NCBI GenBank assembly: GCA_035687245.1
Contig: DASRYH010000042.1
Location: 62,001-126,000 of the forward strand
Direction: 5' to 3'
Source: DASRYH01 sp035687245
GTDB lineage: Bacteria; Actinomycetota; Coriobacteriia; Anaerosomatales; PHET01
Length of the DNA: 64,000 bases
The notes beneath the pieces are model-generated. The model was given only the letters and a program-made list of their open reading frames with translations, ran no database searches and had not been told where the DNA came from. The translations under genes and the position numbers were made by a program. Of the stretch, positions 52,246 to 59,897 are shown piece after piece. Every line of letters starts with the position of its first letter. Position 1 is the first letter of the stretch.

Positions 52246-54654
52246 ATGACGGCCCACTACGCTTTCATGGCTCTCGACATAACCGTCAACGTCGCGATCT
52301 TCGCGGCGTTGCTCGTTGGTATCGTCAAAGAGTACGTCCCGCAGAGATGGCGCTTGACCGTTGGCATGCTCGCCACCGTCGCCCTGCTCAATCTCGTGCA
52401 GTCGTTACTCGCGCTTCGTCAGCCGCCGGGGCCGATACTGAGCGTCGACCGCCTGTTCCACGCTGCGGAGATTTCCGCGCTCATCGTGACCATCCTCGTT
52501 CTGCGCAACGAGGTCCTTCGGCCGGTTCGGCTCTTGGACCGCTCCGAGTCGCACTCTCGCGTGGGATTCACCGGGCTCGATGCCATCCCGGCTCTCGTCA
52601 TCACCTCCACGCATGACGGCGTGGTGCGCAAGATCAACCACTACGGTCTCGAGCTCCTGGGCTCCCGTGCCCGTGCGGTCGTCGGCCGCGAGATCTTCCG
52701 GCTGGCCCCAAAGGGGGACCTGCGCAAGCGGGTGAAGCACGACTTCCTGCAGTTTGTGGGCTCCAGCGGCACAGTGGGGGTGGAGTCGGAGTACCCGATC
52801 GAGACCGTGCACGGCACTCGCCTCATGCGCTGGCGACGCACCGCCCAAATCGACGGCCGCGGCATGGTGATAGGTGTCGTCTCCCACGGCGAGGACATCA
52901 CGGAGCGCCGCGAGACAGAAGAGCGGCTTACTGCGGAGTCGCACCTGCTCGACTCGGTGCACGACGCGGTGATAGTGACTTCTCCGGAGGGCCGGCGCCT
53001 CTACTTCAACCGGGCCGCGCACGATATGCTCGGGCTCGCCGAAGAGGAGTTCAGCAACGTCGAGCCGTTCGCGTGGATCGACGCATCCTCCCGGCGCCTG
53101 GCGCAGCTGCACCTCGCCGAAGCACGCCGACTGGGTGACCACATGACGGAGCTGGTGGGAGTCCGCGAGGACGGCACCGAGCTGCCGCTCGAACTGCGCA
53201 GCCAGAAGATCCGCTTCGAGCACCAGGACTGCGTCATGACGGTCTTCCGCGACATCTCGTCGCGCAGGCAAGCGCAGGACCTCATCGAGCGCATGGCCTA
53301 TACCGACCCGCTCACCGGGCTTGCGAATAGGCGGCTTGCGCTCGACCGGCTCGCTCTTGAAGTAAGCGACTACGTCGAGGGCACCTCGTCGCTCGCGGTT
53401 CTCTACCTGGATGTCGACAACCTCAAGCACGTGAACGACACGCTCGGCCACGAGGGTGGCGACCAGCTCGTCAGGATCGTGGGGGAGCGCCTGCTGGAGG
53501 TCGTGCGCGGCAGAGACCTCGTGAGCCGCGTCGGCGGTGACGAGTTCGTGATCGTCGCCGCAGAGGCTGGCGCCGCGACTGAGGTCACGGAGATCGCCGC
53601 GCGCATACTGGCCCGGCTCAGCGAGCCGGTGTGTGTACGCGGGCACGAGATGTCGGTGGCCGCGAGCGTGGGTATTGCGAGCGCCACGGGTGTCGAGACG
53701 CCCGAGCAGCTCATCACGATGGCCGACCGGGCGATGTACTTCGCCAAGCGCTCCGGCGGCGGCAAGTACCTCGTGCACACGCCTTCGATGGACGATGAGT
53801 TCCTCGACGAGTTCGTGCTGCAAAACGACCTTACGCACGCGCTTGAGCGCAATGAGCTCGTTGTTGAGTACCAGCCGATCGTCGACGCATCCACCGGCCG
53901 CGTTGTAGCCGCCGAGGCGCTTCTGCGCTGGCGGCACCCGGAGCGCGGCATGTTGCAGCCGAGCCAGTTCATCGGCCTTGCCGAACAGAGCGGGGCCATC
54001 AGGCCCATCGGCCACTGGGTGCTTCGCCACGCGTGCGCCACTCTCAAGACCTGGCGCGCCGCCGGGCTGGATATCGAGCGGGTGGCCGTGAACGTCTCGC
54101 CGCTCCAGCTGTGCGAGCCCTCGTTCGTGCGCGACGTCTTCAAGGCCGCGGAGACTGTCGGCCTGCCCACCAGCTGCATCGAGCTCGAGATCACCGAGAC
54201 TCAAGCGATGGACCACTCCGAAGAGGTGGAGGGCGTCTTCCGGCGTCTGGGTGAAGGCGGCGTCCGCATCGCCCTGGACGACTTCGGCGTCGGTCACTCG
54301 TCGCTCGAACGCCTCCGCCGCTGGCCCATCAGCACGCTCAAGCTCGACCGCACCTTCGTCGCGGACCTGTGCACCTCGTCCAGCGCGCACCCGATCGTCG
54401 AGACGGTACTGGTGCTCGCTGCGAACCTCGGACTCGTGGTGGTTGCCGAAGGTGTCGAGACTGCGTGCCAAGCCGAGTACCTGCGTGACGCCGGCTGCGA
54501 CTACCTTCAGGGCTTTGCGTTCGCGCGTCCCGGCTCCGCCTCATGGTTCGCCGAATTCGCCGGGCCGGTGATCTCGCCGACCGAGTGCCCGGACCCGTGC
54601 GGGAAGAGCAAGCTCCGTCGCAAGCCGGGTCGTCGTCGTTTCGCGAAGATCTAG
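52246..54654 (+). CDS. PAS-PAS-GGDEF-EAL c-di-GMP turnover protein
   Basis: An 802-residue protein with two or three N-terminal membrane helices (about residues 1-75), two PAS domains (about 115-230 and 235-350), a GGDEF domain with SRVGGDEFVIV (about residue 430) and an intact EAL domain (AAEALLRWRHP at about 557, ELEITET, ALDDFGVGHSSL, LKLDRTF, AEGVET, DYLQGFAFARP). Both catalytic sets look complete, so it may make and break c-di-GMP. ATG 52246 is chosen because AAAGG lies six bases upstream. The long structured leader suggests post-transcriptional control, possibly by the product of the enzyme itself. Confidence 0.88.
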   Translation: MTAHYAFMALDITVNVAIFAALLVGIVKEYVPQRWRLTVGMLATVALLNLVQSLLALRQPPGPILSVDRLFHAAEISALIVTILVLRNEVLRPVRLLDRSESHSRVGFTGLDAIPALVITSTHDGVVRKINHYGLELLGSRARAVVGREIFRLAPKGDLRKRVKHDFLQFVGSSGTVGVESEYPIETVHGTRLMRWRRTAQIDGRGMVIGVVSHGEDITERRETEERLTAESHLLDSVHDAVIVTSPEGRRLYFNRAAHDMLGLAEEEFSNVEPFAWIDASSRRLAQLHLAEARRLGDHMTELVGVREDGTELPLELRSQKIRFEHQDCVMTVFRDISSRRQAQDLIERMAYTDPLTGLANRRLALDRLALEVSDYVEGTSSLAVLYLDVDNLKHVNDTLGHEGGDQLVRIVGERLLEVVRGRDLVSRVGGDEFVIVAAEAGAATEVTEIAARILARLSEPVCVRGHEMSVAASVGIASATGVETPEQLITMADRAMYFAKRSGGGKYLVHTPSMDDEFLDEFVLQNDLTHALERNELVVEYQPIVDASTGRVVAAEALLRWRHPERGMLQPSQFIGLAEQSGAIRPIGHWVLRHACATLKTWRAAGLDIERVAVNVSPLQLCEPSFVRDVFKAAETVGLPTSCIELEITETQAMDHSEEVEGVFRRLGEGGVRIALDDFGVGHSSLERLRRWPISTLKLDRTFVADLCTSSSAHPIVETVLVLAANLGLVVVAEGVETACQAEYLRDAGCDYLQGFAFARPGSASWFAEFAGPVISPTECPDPCGKSKLRRKPGRRRFAKI

Positions 54655-54681
54655 GGAGCTTGCAGGCTGCCGAAAGGGCGC

Positions 54682-54951
54682 CTAGCCCTTGCGCTTGCCG
54701 CCCACGCACTTCGGCGAGGCGCACGACGGGCACGAGCCCGAGCAGCGCGCGAGCCACTGACCGCAACTCACGCAGCGCGAGTCTCCTTCGGCGACCTCGA
54801 TGCCGCAGTTCGGGCAGGTCTCAGGAGCGTCTCCCCAGGTGTCGGCGGCGAGGAAGTCGGCGCCCGCAACGCGGAAGCGCTCGGAGCCCGGTGCGCCAGC
54901 CTGCGCAGTCGGCTTCGGCTGCGGGTCGCGACTATCGGGGGCGTCGGACAT
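54682..54951 (-). CDS. Small zinc-ribbon protein
   Basis: An 89-residue protein with an unstructured N-terminal half and a zinc-binding C-terminal half: CPNC, CVSC, CSGSCPSC and a final Cys (CASPKC). These form one or two zinc ribbons. The ribosome site is the GAAAGG of a CTGCCGAAAGG motif copy, 10 bases before ATG 54951. No family-specific function can be named; such ribbons often mediate protein or nucleic acid contacts. Confidence 0.7.
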   Translation of the reverse strand: MSDAPDSRDPQPKPTAQAGAPGSERFRVAGADFLAADTWGDAPETCPNCGIEVAEGDSRCVSCGQWLARCSGSCPSCASPKCVGGKRKG

Positions 54952-55065
54952 CGAAGTGCGGCCTTTCGGCAGGTAGGCGGCCTAGCGGCGCGCGTGTGCA
55001 GTCAGGTGTGACTTGGACGATACTGTCGCACACGGACAGCGACGACGCGCGCGGGGGTGAGGGCG

Positions 55066-55791
55066 ATGCAGGGCAATCATAACGCGCGCGACGAGTTCCG
55101 CACGGGGCTCAAGAAGTCCCTCCCGGTGATGCTGGGCGTCGTTCCTTTCGGCGTGGCGTACGGCATCCTCGCGGTCCAAAGCCTCACCATCGGCGAGACG
55201 CTGCTGATGTCGGTCGTGGTGTTTGCGGGCGCGTCGCAGTTCATGGCGGCCGGCATGTTCGCGAGCGGCGTGGGCGGGATCACCATCGTGCTCTCCACGC
55301 TGCTCATCAACGTGCGACACCTCGTGATGGGGCTCTCGCTATCGCCGTACCTGTCGGAGACGTCGCCGTGGTGGCAGCGGCTCGTGGCGTTCGGCATGGT
55401 GGACGAGAGCTACATGATCAGCATCACCCACTACCGCGAGCAGGGGAGACCGCAGGGCAGCCCGCACTTCCTGCTGGCGTCGGGGCTCTCGCTCTACGTG
55501 CTGTGGTTCCTCGCGACGCTCGTGGGCGCGGTCGCCGGCGCGTCGATCTCCGACCCGCTGAAGTGGGGCCTCGACTTCGCGATGCCGGCCACCTTCCTCA
55601 CGATGCTGCTCCCGCAAGTGGTCTCGCGCCGACAGCTCGCGGTGGTATCGGCGGCGGCGATCGCGGCGGTGGGCGCCTACGTCCTCATCCCCGGCAAGTG
55701 GTACATCATCATCGCCGTCGTCGCGGGCGTGGCCACCGGCATCATCCTCGAGACGCGCGCTGAGCGACTTGCCGAAGGGGCCGCGCGATGA
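55066..55791 (+). CDS. azlC: AzlC-family branched-chain amino acid exporter, large subunit
   Basis: A 241-residue permease with about seven membrane helices. The family-specific N-terminal segment (LPVMLGVVPFGVAYGILA) and VVFAGASQFMAAGMFASG are present, as are NVRHLVMGLSLSPYL and the FGMVDESYMI stretch. It pairs with AzlD through an ATGA overlap. AzlCD exports branched-chain amino acids or analogues such as azaleucine. GAGGG near ATG 55066 serves as ribosome site; GTG 55057 is a poorer alternative. No Lrp-type regulator lies nearby. Confidence 0.87.
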   Translation: MQGNHNARDEFRTGLKKSLPVMLGVVPFGVAYGILAVQSLTIGETLLMSVVVFAGASQFMAAGMFASGVGGITIVLSTLLINVRHLVMGLSLSPYLSETSPWWQRLVAFGMVDESYMISITHYREQGRPQGSPHFLLASGLSLYVLWFLATLVGAVAGASISDPLKWGLDFAMPATFLTMLLPQVVSRRQLAVVSAAAIAAVGAYVLIPGKWYIIIAVVAGVATGIILETRAERLAEGAAR

Positions 55792-56114
55792 GGCTCTATC
55801 AGACTCTCGTGATCCTCGGGATGGGCGTCGTGACCTACGCGACGCGCGTGGGCTTCATCGGCGTTGCGCGCCAGTTCGAGCTGCACCCGATGCTGCGCCG
55901 CGCGCTCGAGTACGTGCCCGTCTCGATCCTCGCGACCCTCATCTTCCCGACGGTCATCGCGCCGACGGGCCACCTCGAGTCGCCCTTCACCAACATCTAC
56001 GTCTGGGCCGCGCTCTTCACGTCCGGCGTGCTGGTGACGACGAAGAAGCCCGTTCTCGCGATCGTGCTGGGCGTCGCGGGGCTCGTCGCGCTGCGACGCG
56101 TGACGGGTGCGTAG
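55788..56114 (+). CDS. azlD: AzlD-family small subunit
   Basis: A 108-residue membrane protein with three or four helices (LYQTLVILGMGVVTYATRVGFI, VSILATLIFPTVIAP, LAIVLGVAGLVAL). Its length and TYATR motif match AzlD, and its ATG overlaps the azlC stop. The two proteins together form the exporter. It is followed 33 bases later by an unrelated small membrane gene. Confidence 0.85.
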   Translation: MRLYQTLVILGMGVVTYATRVGFIGVARQFELHPMLRRALEYVPVSILATLIFPTVIAPTGHLESPFTNIYVWAALFTSGVLVTTKKPVLAIVLGVAGLVALRRVTGA

Positions 56115-56147
56115 TCGCGGGTACGTACTCCGTTGGAGGCGATTGCG

Positions 56148-56633
56148 ATGAAGATGCCGAAGATGTCTGACCTATCGGAGCGTTGGGCCGAAGCCGCCGA
56201 AGGCTGGGGCGAGCGCGCCGAGCAGGGGCGTGAGATGTTTGTCGACCGCGCGGATGCGAGCCGCGAGATGCTCGCCGAGCGCGCGGAGATGATCCGCGAG
56301 CAGTTCGCGGAGCACTACGACCAGGGTGTTGCCACGCAGTTCGCGGGCTGGACGCTCGTGAGCAGCGGGCTGGCGCTTGGAGCGACGATGTTTCTGCGTG
56401 GCCGTCGCAGCTTCGGCGCATACATCCTGCCGCTGATTCTGGGTGTCACCGGTCTCGCAGTCATGTCGGGCCGTTCGGCGTGGGAACGCCGCGCGATCTC
56501 GATCAGCGACGCCGAAGCGCGCGTGCGCGACCAGCTAGCCGGGCTCGACCCGGTGGCTCGATTCCAGGTCCTTCGTGATGTAGCCGGCGAGACGGTGCCG
56601 TTCGTGAAGCACATCGAACTGCGCCGCAACTAG
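56148..56633 (+). CDS. Small membrane protein with amphipathic helical N-terminus
   Basis: A 161-residue protein. Residues 1-60 are a charged helix (GWGERAEQGREMFVDRADAS and ASREMLAERAEMIREQF) in apolipoprotein-like style, then come two membrane helices (about residues 65-110) and a mixed C-terminal domain (LAGLDPVARFQVLRDVAG). GGAGG lies eight bases before ATG 56148; the in-frame TTG 56133 has no ribosome site. It may bind membranes or polymers through the N-terminal helix. No known family. Confidence 0.65.
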   Translation: MKMPKMSDLSERWAEAAEGWGERAEQGREMFVDRADASREMLAERAEMIREQFAEHYDQGVATQFAGWTLVSSGLALGATMFLRGRRSFGAYILPLILGVTGLAVMSGRSAWERRAISISDAEARVRDQLAGLDPVARFQVLRDVAGETVPFVKHIELRRN

Positions 56634-56646
56634 CTAGGGGGTGGGG

Positions 56647-56662
56647 GCTCGCGGAAGCGAGC
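56647..56662 (+). terminator. GCTCGC-GGAA-GCGAGC hairpin
   Basis: A 6-bp stem with a GGAA (GNRA-type) loop directly after the preceding gene; it forms a double stem-loop with the next element. Confidence 0.5.
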
Positions 56663-56669
56663 TTCGAGC

Positions 56670-56699
56670 GACGCCTCGCCGCACGTCGGGCGAGGCGTC
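56670..56699 (+). terminator. Strong 11-bp terminator hairpin
   Basis: GACGCCTCGCC and GGCGAGGCGTC pair fully around an 8-base loop, followed by TCGCTTTGTT. With the GGAA-looped stem just before it this is the clearest terminator of the window. Confidence 0.7.
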
Positions 56700-56749
56700 T
56701 CGCTTTGTTACGCTGATGCCCAGACGTTAGCCGACGCGAAGGGCACCAG

Positions 56750-57541
56750 GTGATCTCAGGACGCGAACTGCTCTCTGTGCGCGGCGCGCAGGTGGTGCGC
56801 GACGGGCGTGTGATCCTCGACATCGACGAGTTCGTCGTGCGCGAGGGCGAGCACCTTGCGCTGCTGGGCCCCAACGGCGCCGGCAAGTCCACGCTGATCG
56901 GCCTGCTCACCCGCGACGTCCTGCCGCTTTGGGCCGACCCCTACCCGGTGCTCTTCCTGGGCAACCCGCGCATCGAACTCGCCGAAGCCCGCAAGCTGCT
57001 GGGCGTCGTATCGAGCTCCTGGCAGGAGAACGTGCGCGTGCGCCTCACCGTGCGCGAGGTGGTGCTGGGCGGACGCTTCGGCGCGCTAGGCATCCCGCCG
57101 CACCTGCGCCACACCGTGACTGCCGAAGATGCGTCCGCCGCCGACGCCGCCATCGCCGAACTGGGTATGAGCGCACTCGCCGACCGCGTGATGACGACAC
57201 TCTCAACCGGCGAGGCGCGCCGAGCCCTCATCGCCCGCGCCCTCGTCCACGACCCCGCAGTGCTGGTCCTCGACGAGCCCTGTGCTGGCCTCGACCCCAC
57301 CGCCGCCTGGCAGCTCCGCGACACCATGCGCCGACTTGCCGAAGGCGGACGGACGCTCGTGCTCGTGACGCATCACATCGAGGACGTGGTGAGGCAGATC
57401 GACAGGGCCGTGCTGATGCGCGAGGCGAGGATTGTCGCCGACGGGCCGAAGCGCGAGGTGCTAACGGGCGAGGCGCTGGGGGAGTTGTTCGGCGTACCGA
57501 TCGAGCTAGAGGAGCGTAGCGGCGAGTATCGAATGTGGTGA
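56750..57541 (+). CDS. ABC transporter ATP-binding protein (ModF/YlmA-like)
   Basis: A 263-residue ATPase. Walker A is GPNGAGKST, the signature is LSTGEARRALIARAL (LSGGQ replaced by LSTGE), Walker B is VLVLDEPCAGLD and the H-loop is VTHHIED. The insert between Walker A and the signature and the variant signature match the soluble YlmA/ModF group rather than a normal importer, and no permease gene is adjacent. GAAGGG precedes GTG 56750. Its role may be in translation-associated or metal-linked processes; uncertain. A hairpin follows the stop. Confidence 0.82.
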   Translation: MISGRELLSVRGAQVVRDGRVILDIDEFVVREGEHLALLGPNGAGKSTLIGLLTRDVLPLWADPYPVLFLGNPRIELAEARKLLGVVSSSWQENVRVRLTVREVVLGGRFGALGIPPHLRHTVTAEDASAADAAIAELGMSALADRVMTTLSTGEARRALIARALVHDPAVLVLDEPCAGLDPTAAWQLRDTMRRLAEGGRTLVLVTHHIEDVVRQIDRAVLMREARIVADGPKREVLTGEALGELFGVPIELEERSGEYRMW

Positions 57542-57544
57542 TGG

Positions 57545-57570
57545 CTGAGGTCACGAACCGGTGACCTCGG
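57545..57570 (+). terminator. 10-bp hairpin after the ABC ATPase gene
   Basis: CTGAGGTCAC and GTGACCTCGG pair with one G-T around a 6-base loop, starting four bases after the stop. No T-run follows. Confidence 0.5.
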
Positions 57571-57720
57571 TCTCGCCGACGATCGGAGTGAGACGAACTT
57601 CGATCGTTGGCACCCTTTGGAAGCGCACCTGCCCGATTTCCACTGTTGGTGCTCGCCCGACTAGCCTATAGCTCTGCTATTTCGGACTCTAGCGTTTCGG
57701 CCGTCGAGCGATGACAGGCG

Positions 57721-57978
57721 CTAGAAACCCGCTACTTGGAGCAAGACAGATCGTGCCGCGGCGCGCAGAGCGTTTGTCTCATGGATTGCCAGGTTCCTCT
57801 GGACCCCTTGGGAGAGCACATCGACGATCTCATCGAGGCTCATGTCCTGCACCCGGTCGTCGGCGGCGACGTACGCCGCAACTCTCTTGGGCTCCATTGT
57901 GCCTGTGGTCCAGCCGACTGCGATTAGTTCGCTTGAGACTTCAGTCAGCGTGCTGGCCTCGCGCGCCAGATCCACCAT
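57721..57978 (-). CDS. Small protein of unknown function next to the dGTPase-like gene
   Basis: An 85-residue acidic, helical protein (STLTEVSSELIAVGWTTGTM, DRVQDMSLDEIVDVLSQG). AGGAGG seven bases before ATG 57978 strongly supports it. It follows the dGTPase-like gene in the same direction and both lie in a patch of lower GC. No family is recognised; it might be an accessory or regulator of the phosphohydrolase. Confidence 0.6.
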   Translation of the reverse strand: MVDLAREASTLTEVSSELIAVGWTTGTMEPKRVAAYVAADDRVQDMSLDEIVDVLSQGVQRNLAIHETNALRAAARSVLLQVAGF

Positions 57979-58057
57979 CGTCGCTCCTCCTTGGGTGCAT
58001 TCCGCAACTTCTCCACACGATAGTATCGACTCAGTCTGACACAAGACTGAGTACTCT

Positions 58058-59314
58058 CTAGCTAACATGATGCCCCATCGCCCGATCGTCGGGCGAGTAG
58101 AGCTCTCGGTACAGATCTATTGCAGCGCGGTCGGTCAGCTCGCCTAAGAAGAACGCAGTCTCAATGCGCAGGGCTTGGTCGGCTGGCCTATCAGATTCGT
58201 GAATACGTTCGCGCACATGGAACGGCAGAAGAAGCGAGTCCTCGGTGAGACATTTGAACAAGCATCTGAGTATGCGGCGCGCCTTTGCGTTCTGTCGGGC
58301 AACCAGTGGACTCTTGTAGACCTTCTCATACAAGAAACTGATCATCGCGGTGACTTCCTTCTGCGTGTCATCAGAGAACGCGACGATCGGGTGGTGCAGC
58401 TGCCTTGCTTCGTCCAGTGATCCGACCTCGGCTGCTCGTGTGCGCGTTTCTCGCAACACATCATCGACGAGGCGGCCAATCATGTGACGGTGGAGCCGAC
58501 GGTACTTGATGAGATCTGAAGGTACCCCTGCCCAGCCGCCAGGATGTTCGAGGTCGTACTCGGCCTCGGTGACCTTCCACAATCGCTGCCACAGGTCGAG
58601 CCCAAGTTCATCAAAGTCGGCAATTGTTACCACTCCGTACTCAAGGGCGTCATGAATGTCGTGAGTCAAGTAAGAAACCTGATCCGCGACATCGCTTACT
58701 TGAGTCTCAAGTGACGGTGAGGGGTATTCGTCCAGCCCAAGATCTGACAAGAGGGGCGCGCCGGGTTCATCGAACGGCGTCTTGTGTCGGCCTATGCCTT
58801 CTCTTGTTGCCCATGTGAGGTCCAGGCCGCGGAATCCCGGGTACTGTATCTCCAGTTGGTCGAGAACACGGAGGGAGTGCTCGTTGGAGTTCCACGCGAG
58901 AACTTCCCCAAGCAGTCCCTCGATGGTCTTCTCCCCAATATGGCCGAAAGGCGTATGCCCGACATCGTGGCCAAGGCATATCGCTTCAGCCAAGTGCGCG
59001 TTCAGACCGAGCGAGGAGGCCAGCGAGCGGCCAATCTGGGCCGCCTCCAGCGAGTGCAGAATCCGAGTGCTGAACCGATCGCTCTCGGTCACAATGAAAA
59101 CCTGCGTCTTGTGGGCTAGCCTTCTGAAGGACTCAGAATAGAGAATTCTGTCCTTGTCCCGCTCGAATGAATTGCGCGGGTCATCATCTGCACCTGAACC
59201 ATGAACCCTGCGAACCCAGTCTCCACCGCTTGGCGTGGCCAAGTGGTGGAGGTCTTCGTCTTCCCTGCGACCTTCCTGGCTCACCGCGCCCCCTCTCGTT
59301 GCCTCGTCGGGCAT
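58058..59314 (-). CDS. dgt: dGTPase-like deoxynucleotide triphosphohydrolase (HD domain)
   Basis: A 418-residue HD-domain enzyme. The metal motif is H in RRLAHKTQVF, HD in CLGHDVGHTPFGHIGE, and a later Asp in YLTHDIHDAL. The N-terminal part with RDKDRILYSESFRRL and TESDRFSTRILHSLE is typical of Dgt, which splits dGTP into deoxyguanosine and tripolyphosphate. Length is close to the shorter triphosphohydrolase group. Local GC is about 55%, well below the neighbours. Such enzymes can restrict phage by emptying dNTP pools or improve dNTP balance. ATG 59314 has no good ribosome site; GTG 59284 is an alternative. Confidence 0.85.
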   Translation of the reverse strand: MPDEATRGGAVSQEGRREDEDLHHLATPSGGDWVRRVHGSGADDDPRNSFERDKDRILYSESFRRLAHKTQVFIVTESDRFSTRILHSLEAAQIGRSLASSLGLNAHLAEAICLGHDVGHTPFGHIGEKTIEGLLGEVLAWNSNEHSLRVLDQLEIQYPGFRGLDLTWATREGIGRHKTPFDEPGAPLLSDLGLDEYPSPSLETQVSDVADQVSYLTHDIHDALEYGVVTIADFDELGLDLWQRLWKVTEAEYDLEHPGGWAGVPSDLIKYRRLHRHMIGRLVDDVLRETRTRAAEVGSLDEARQLHHPIVAFSDDTQKEVTAMISFLYEKVYKSPLVARQNAKARRILRCLFKCLTEDSLLLPFHVRERIHESDRPADQALRIETAFFLGELTDRAAIDLYRELYSPDDRAMGHHVS

Positions 59315-59367
59315 CGTATCAGAGCGAATGACATCGCTTCGCCAACCCTAGATCGGGGAGGGTGGGC

Positions 59368-59880
59368 CTACCAGCGCTCGAAATGCACCTTCTCCGCATC
59401 GAACCGGTTCGCTGGCGGCTTGCCTTCGGCAGGATGCCCGACGGCGATGGTGCCGAGCGGATGGATATGCTCGGGTAGGTCGAGCGTCTCGCGCACCACG
59501 GCGATGCGGTCCTCCCACGGGTGAACGCCGACCCACACCGCACCGAGGCCCAGAGCATTCACCGCGGTGAGGATGTTCTCCAGCGCGGCGGTTGAGTCCT
59601 GAACCCAGTAGGCGCCCGGATTGCGCTCGGCGGACTCGTCTCCGCACACGACGATCGCGAGCGGGGCGTCGGCGATCATCCCGGCCCACTGCGAGGCCTT
59701 GGACAGCTTCTCGCGCTGGCCCGCATCGCGCACGACGACGAAGCGCCACGACTGCTGGTTGCGGGCGGTGGGACCGGCCATAGCGCACTCGAGCAGCGTC
59801 TGGACGGTCTGGTCATCAACCGGGGCATCGGTGTACTTGCGGATGCTTCTCCGGGACAGAATGGCTTCGATGGCGTCCAC
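59368..59880 (-). CDS. Nitroreductase family flavoprotein
   Basis: A 170-residue FMN enzyme starting at GTG 59880, with GAGG eight bases upstream. RRSIRKYTDAPV is the phosphate-binding start, AGPTARNQQSWRFVVV the isoalloxazine contact and GLGAVWVGVHP the second FMN segment. The frame is open upstream as far as 60555 but that part is noise over the RCC1 gene. Enzymes of this short type reduce nitro compounds or quinones, or act in cofactor metabolism. It follows the RCC1 gene by 17 bases in the same direction. Confidence 0.85.
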   Translation of the reverse strand: MDAIEAILSRRSIRKYTDAPVDDQTVQTLLECAMAGPTARNQQSWRFVVVRDAGQREKLSKASQWAGMIADAPLAIVVCGDESAERNPGAYWVQDSTAALENILTAVNALGLGAVWVGVHPWEDRIAVVRETLDLPEHIHPLGTIAVGHPAEGKPPANRFDAEKVHFERW

Positions 59881-59897
59881 TGCGGCGACCTCTGCTT

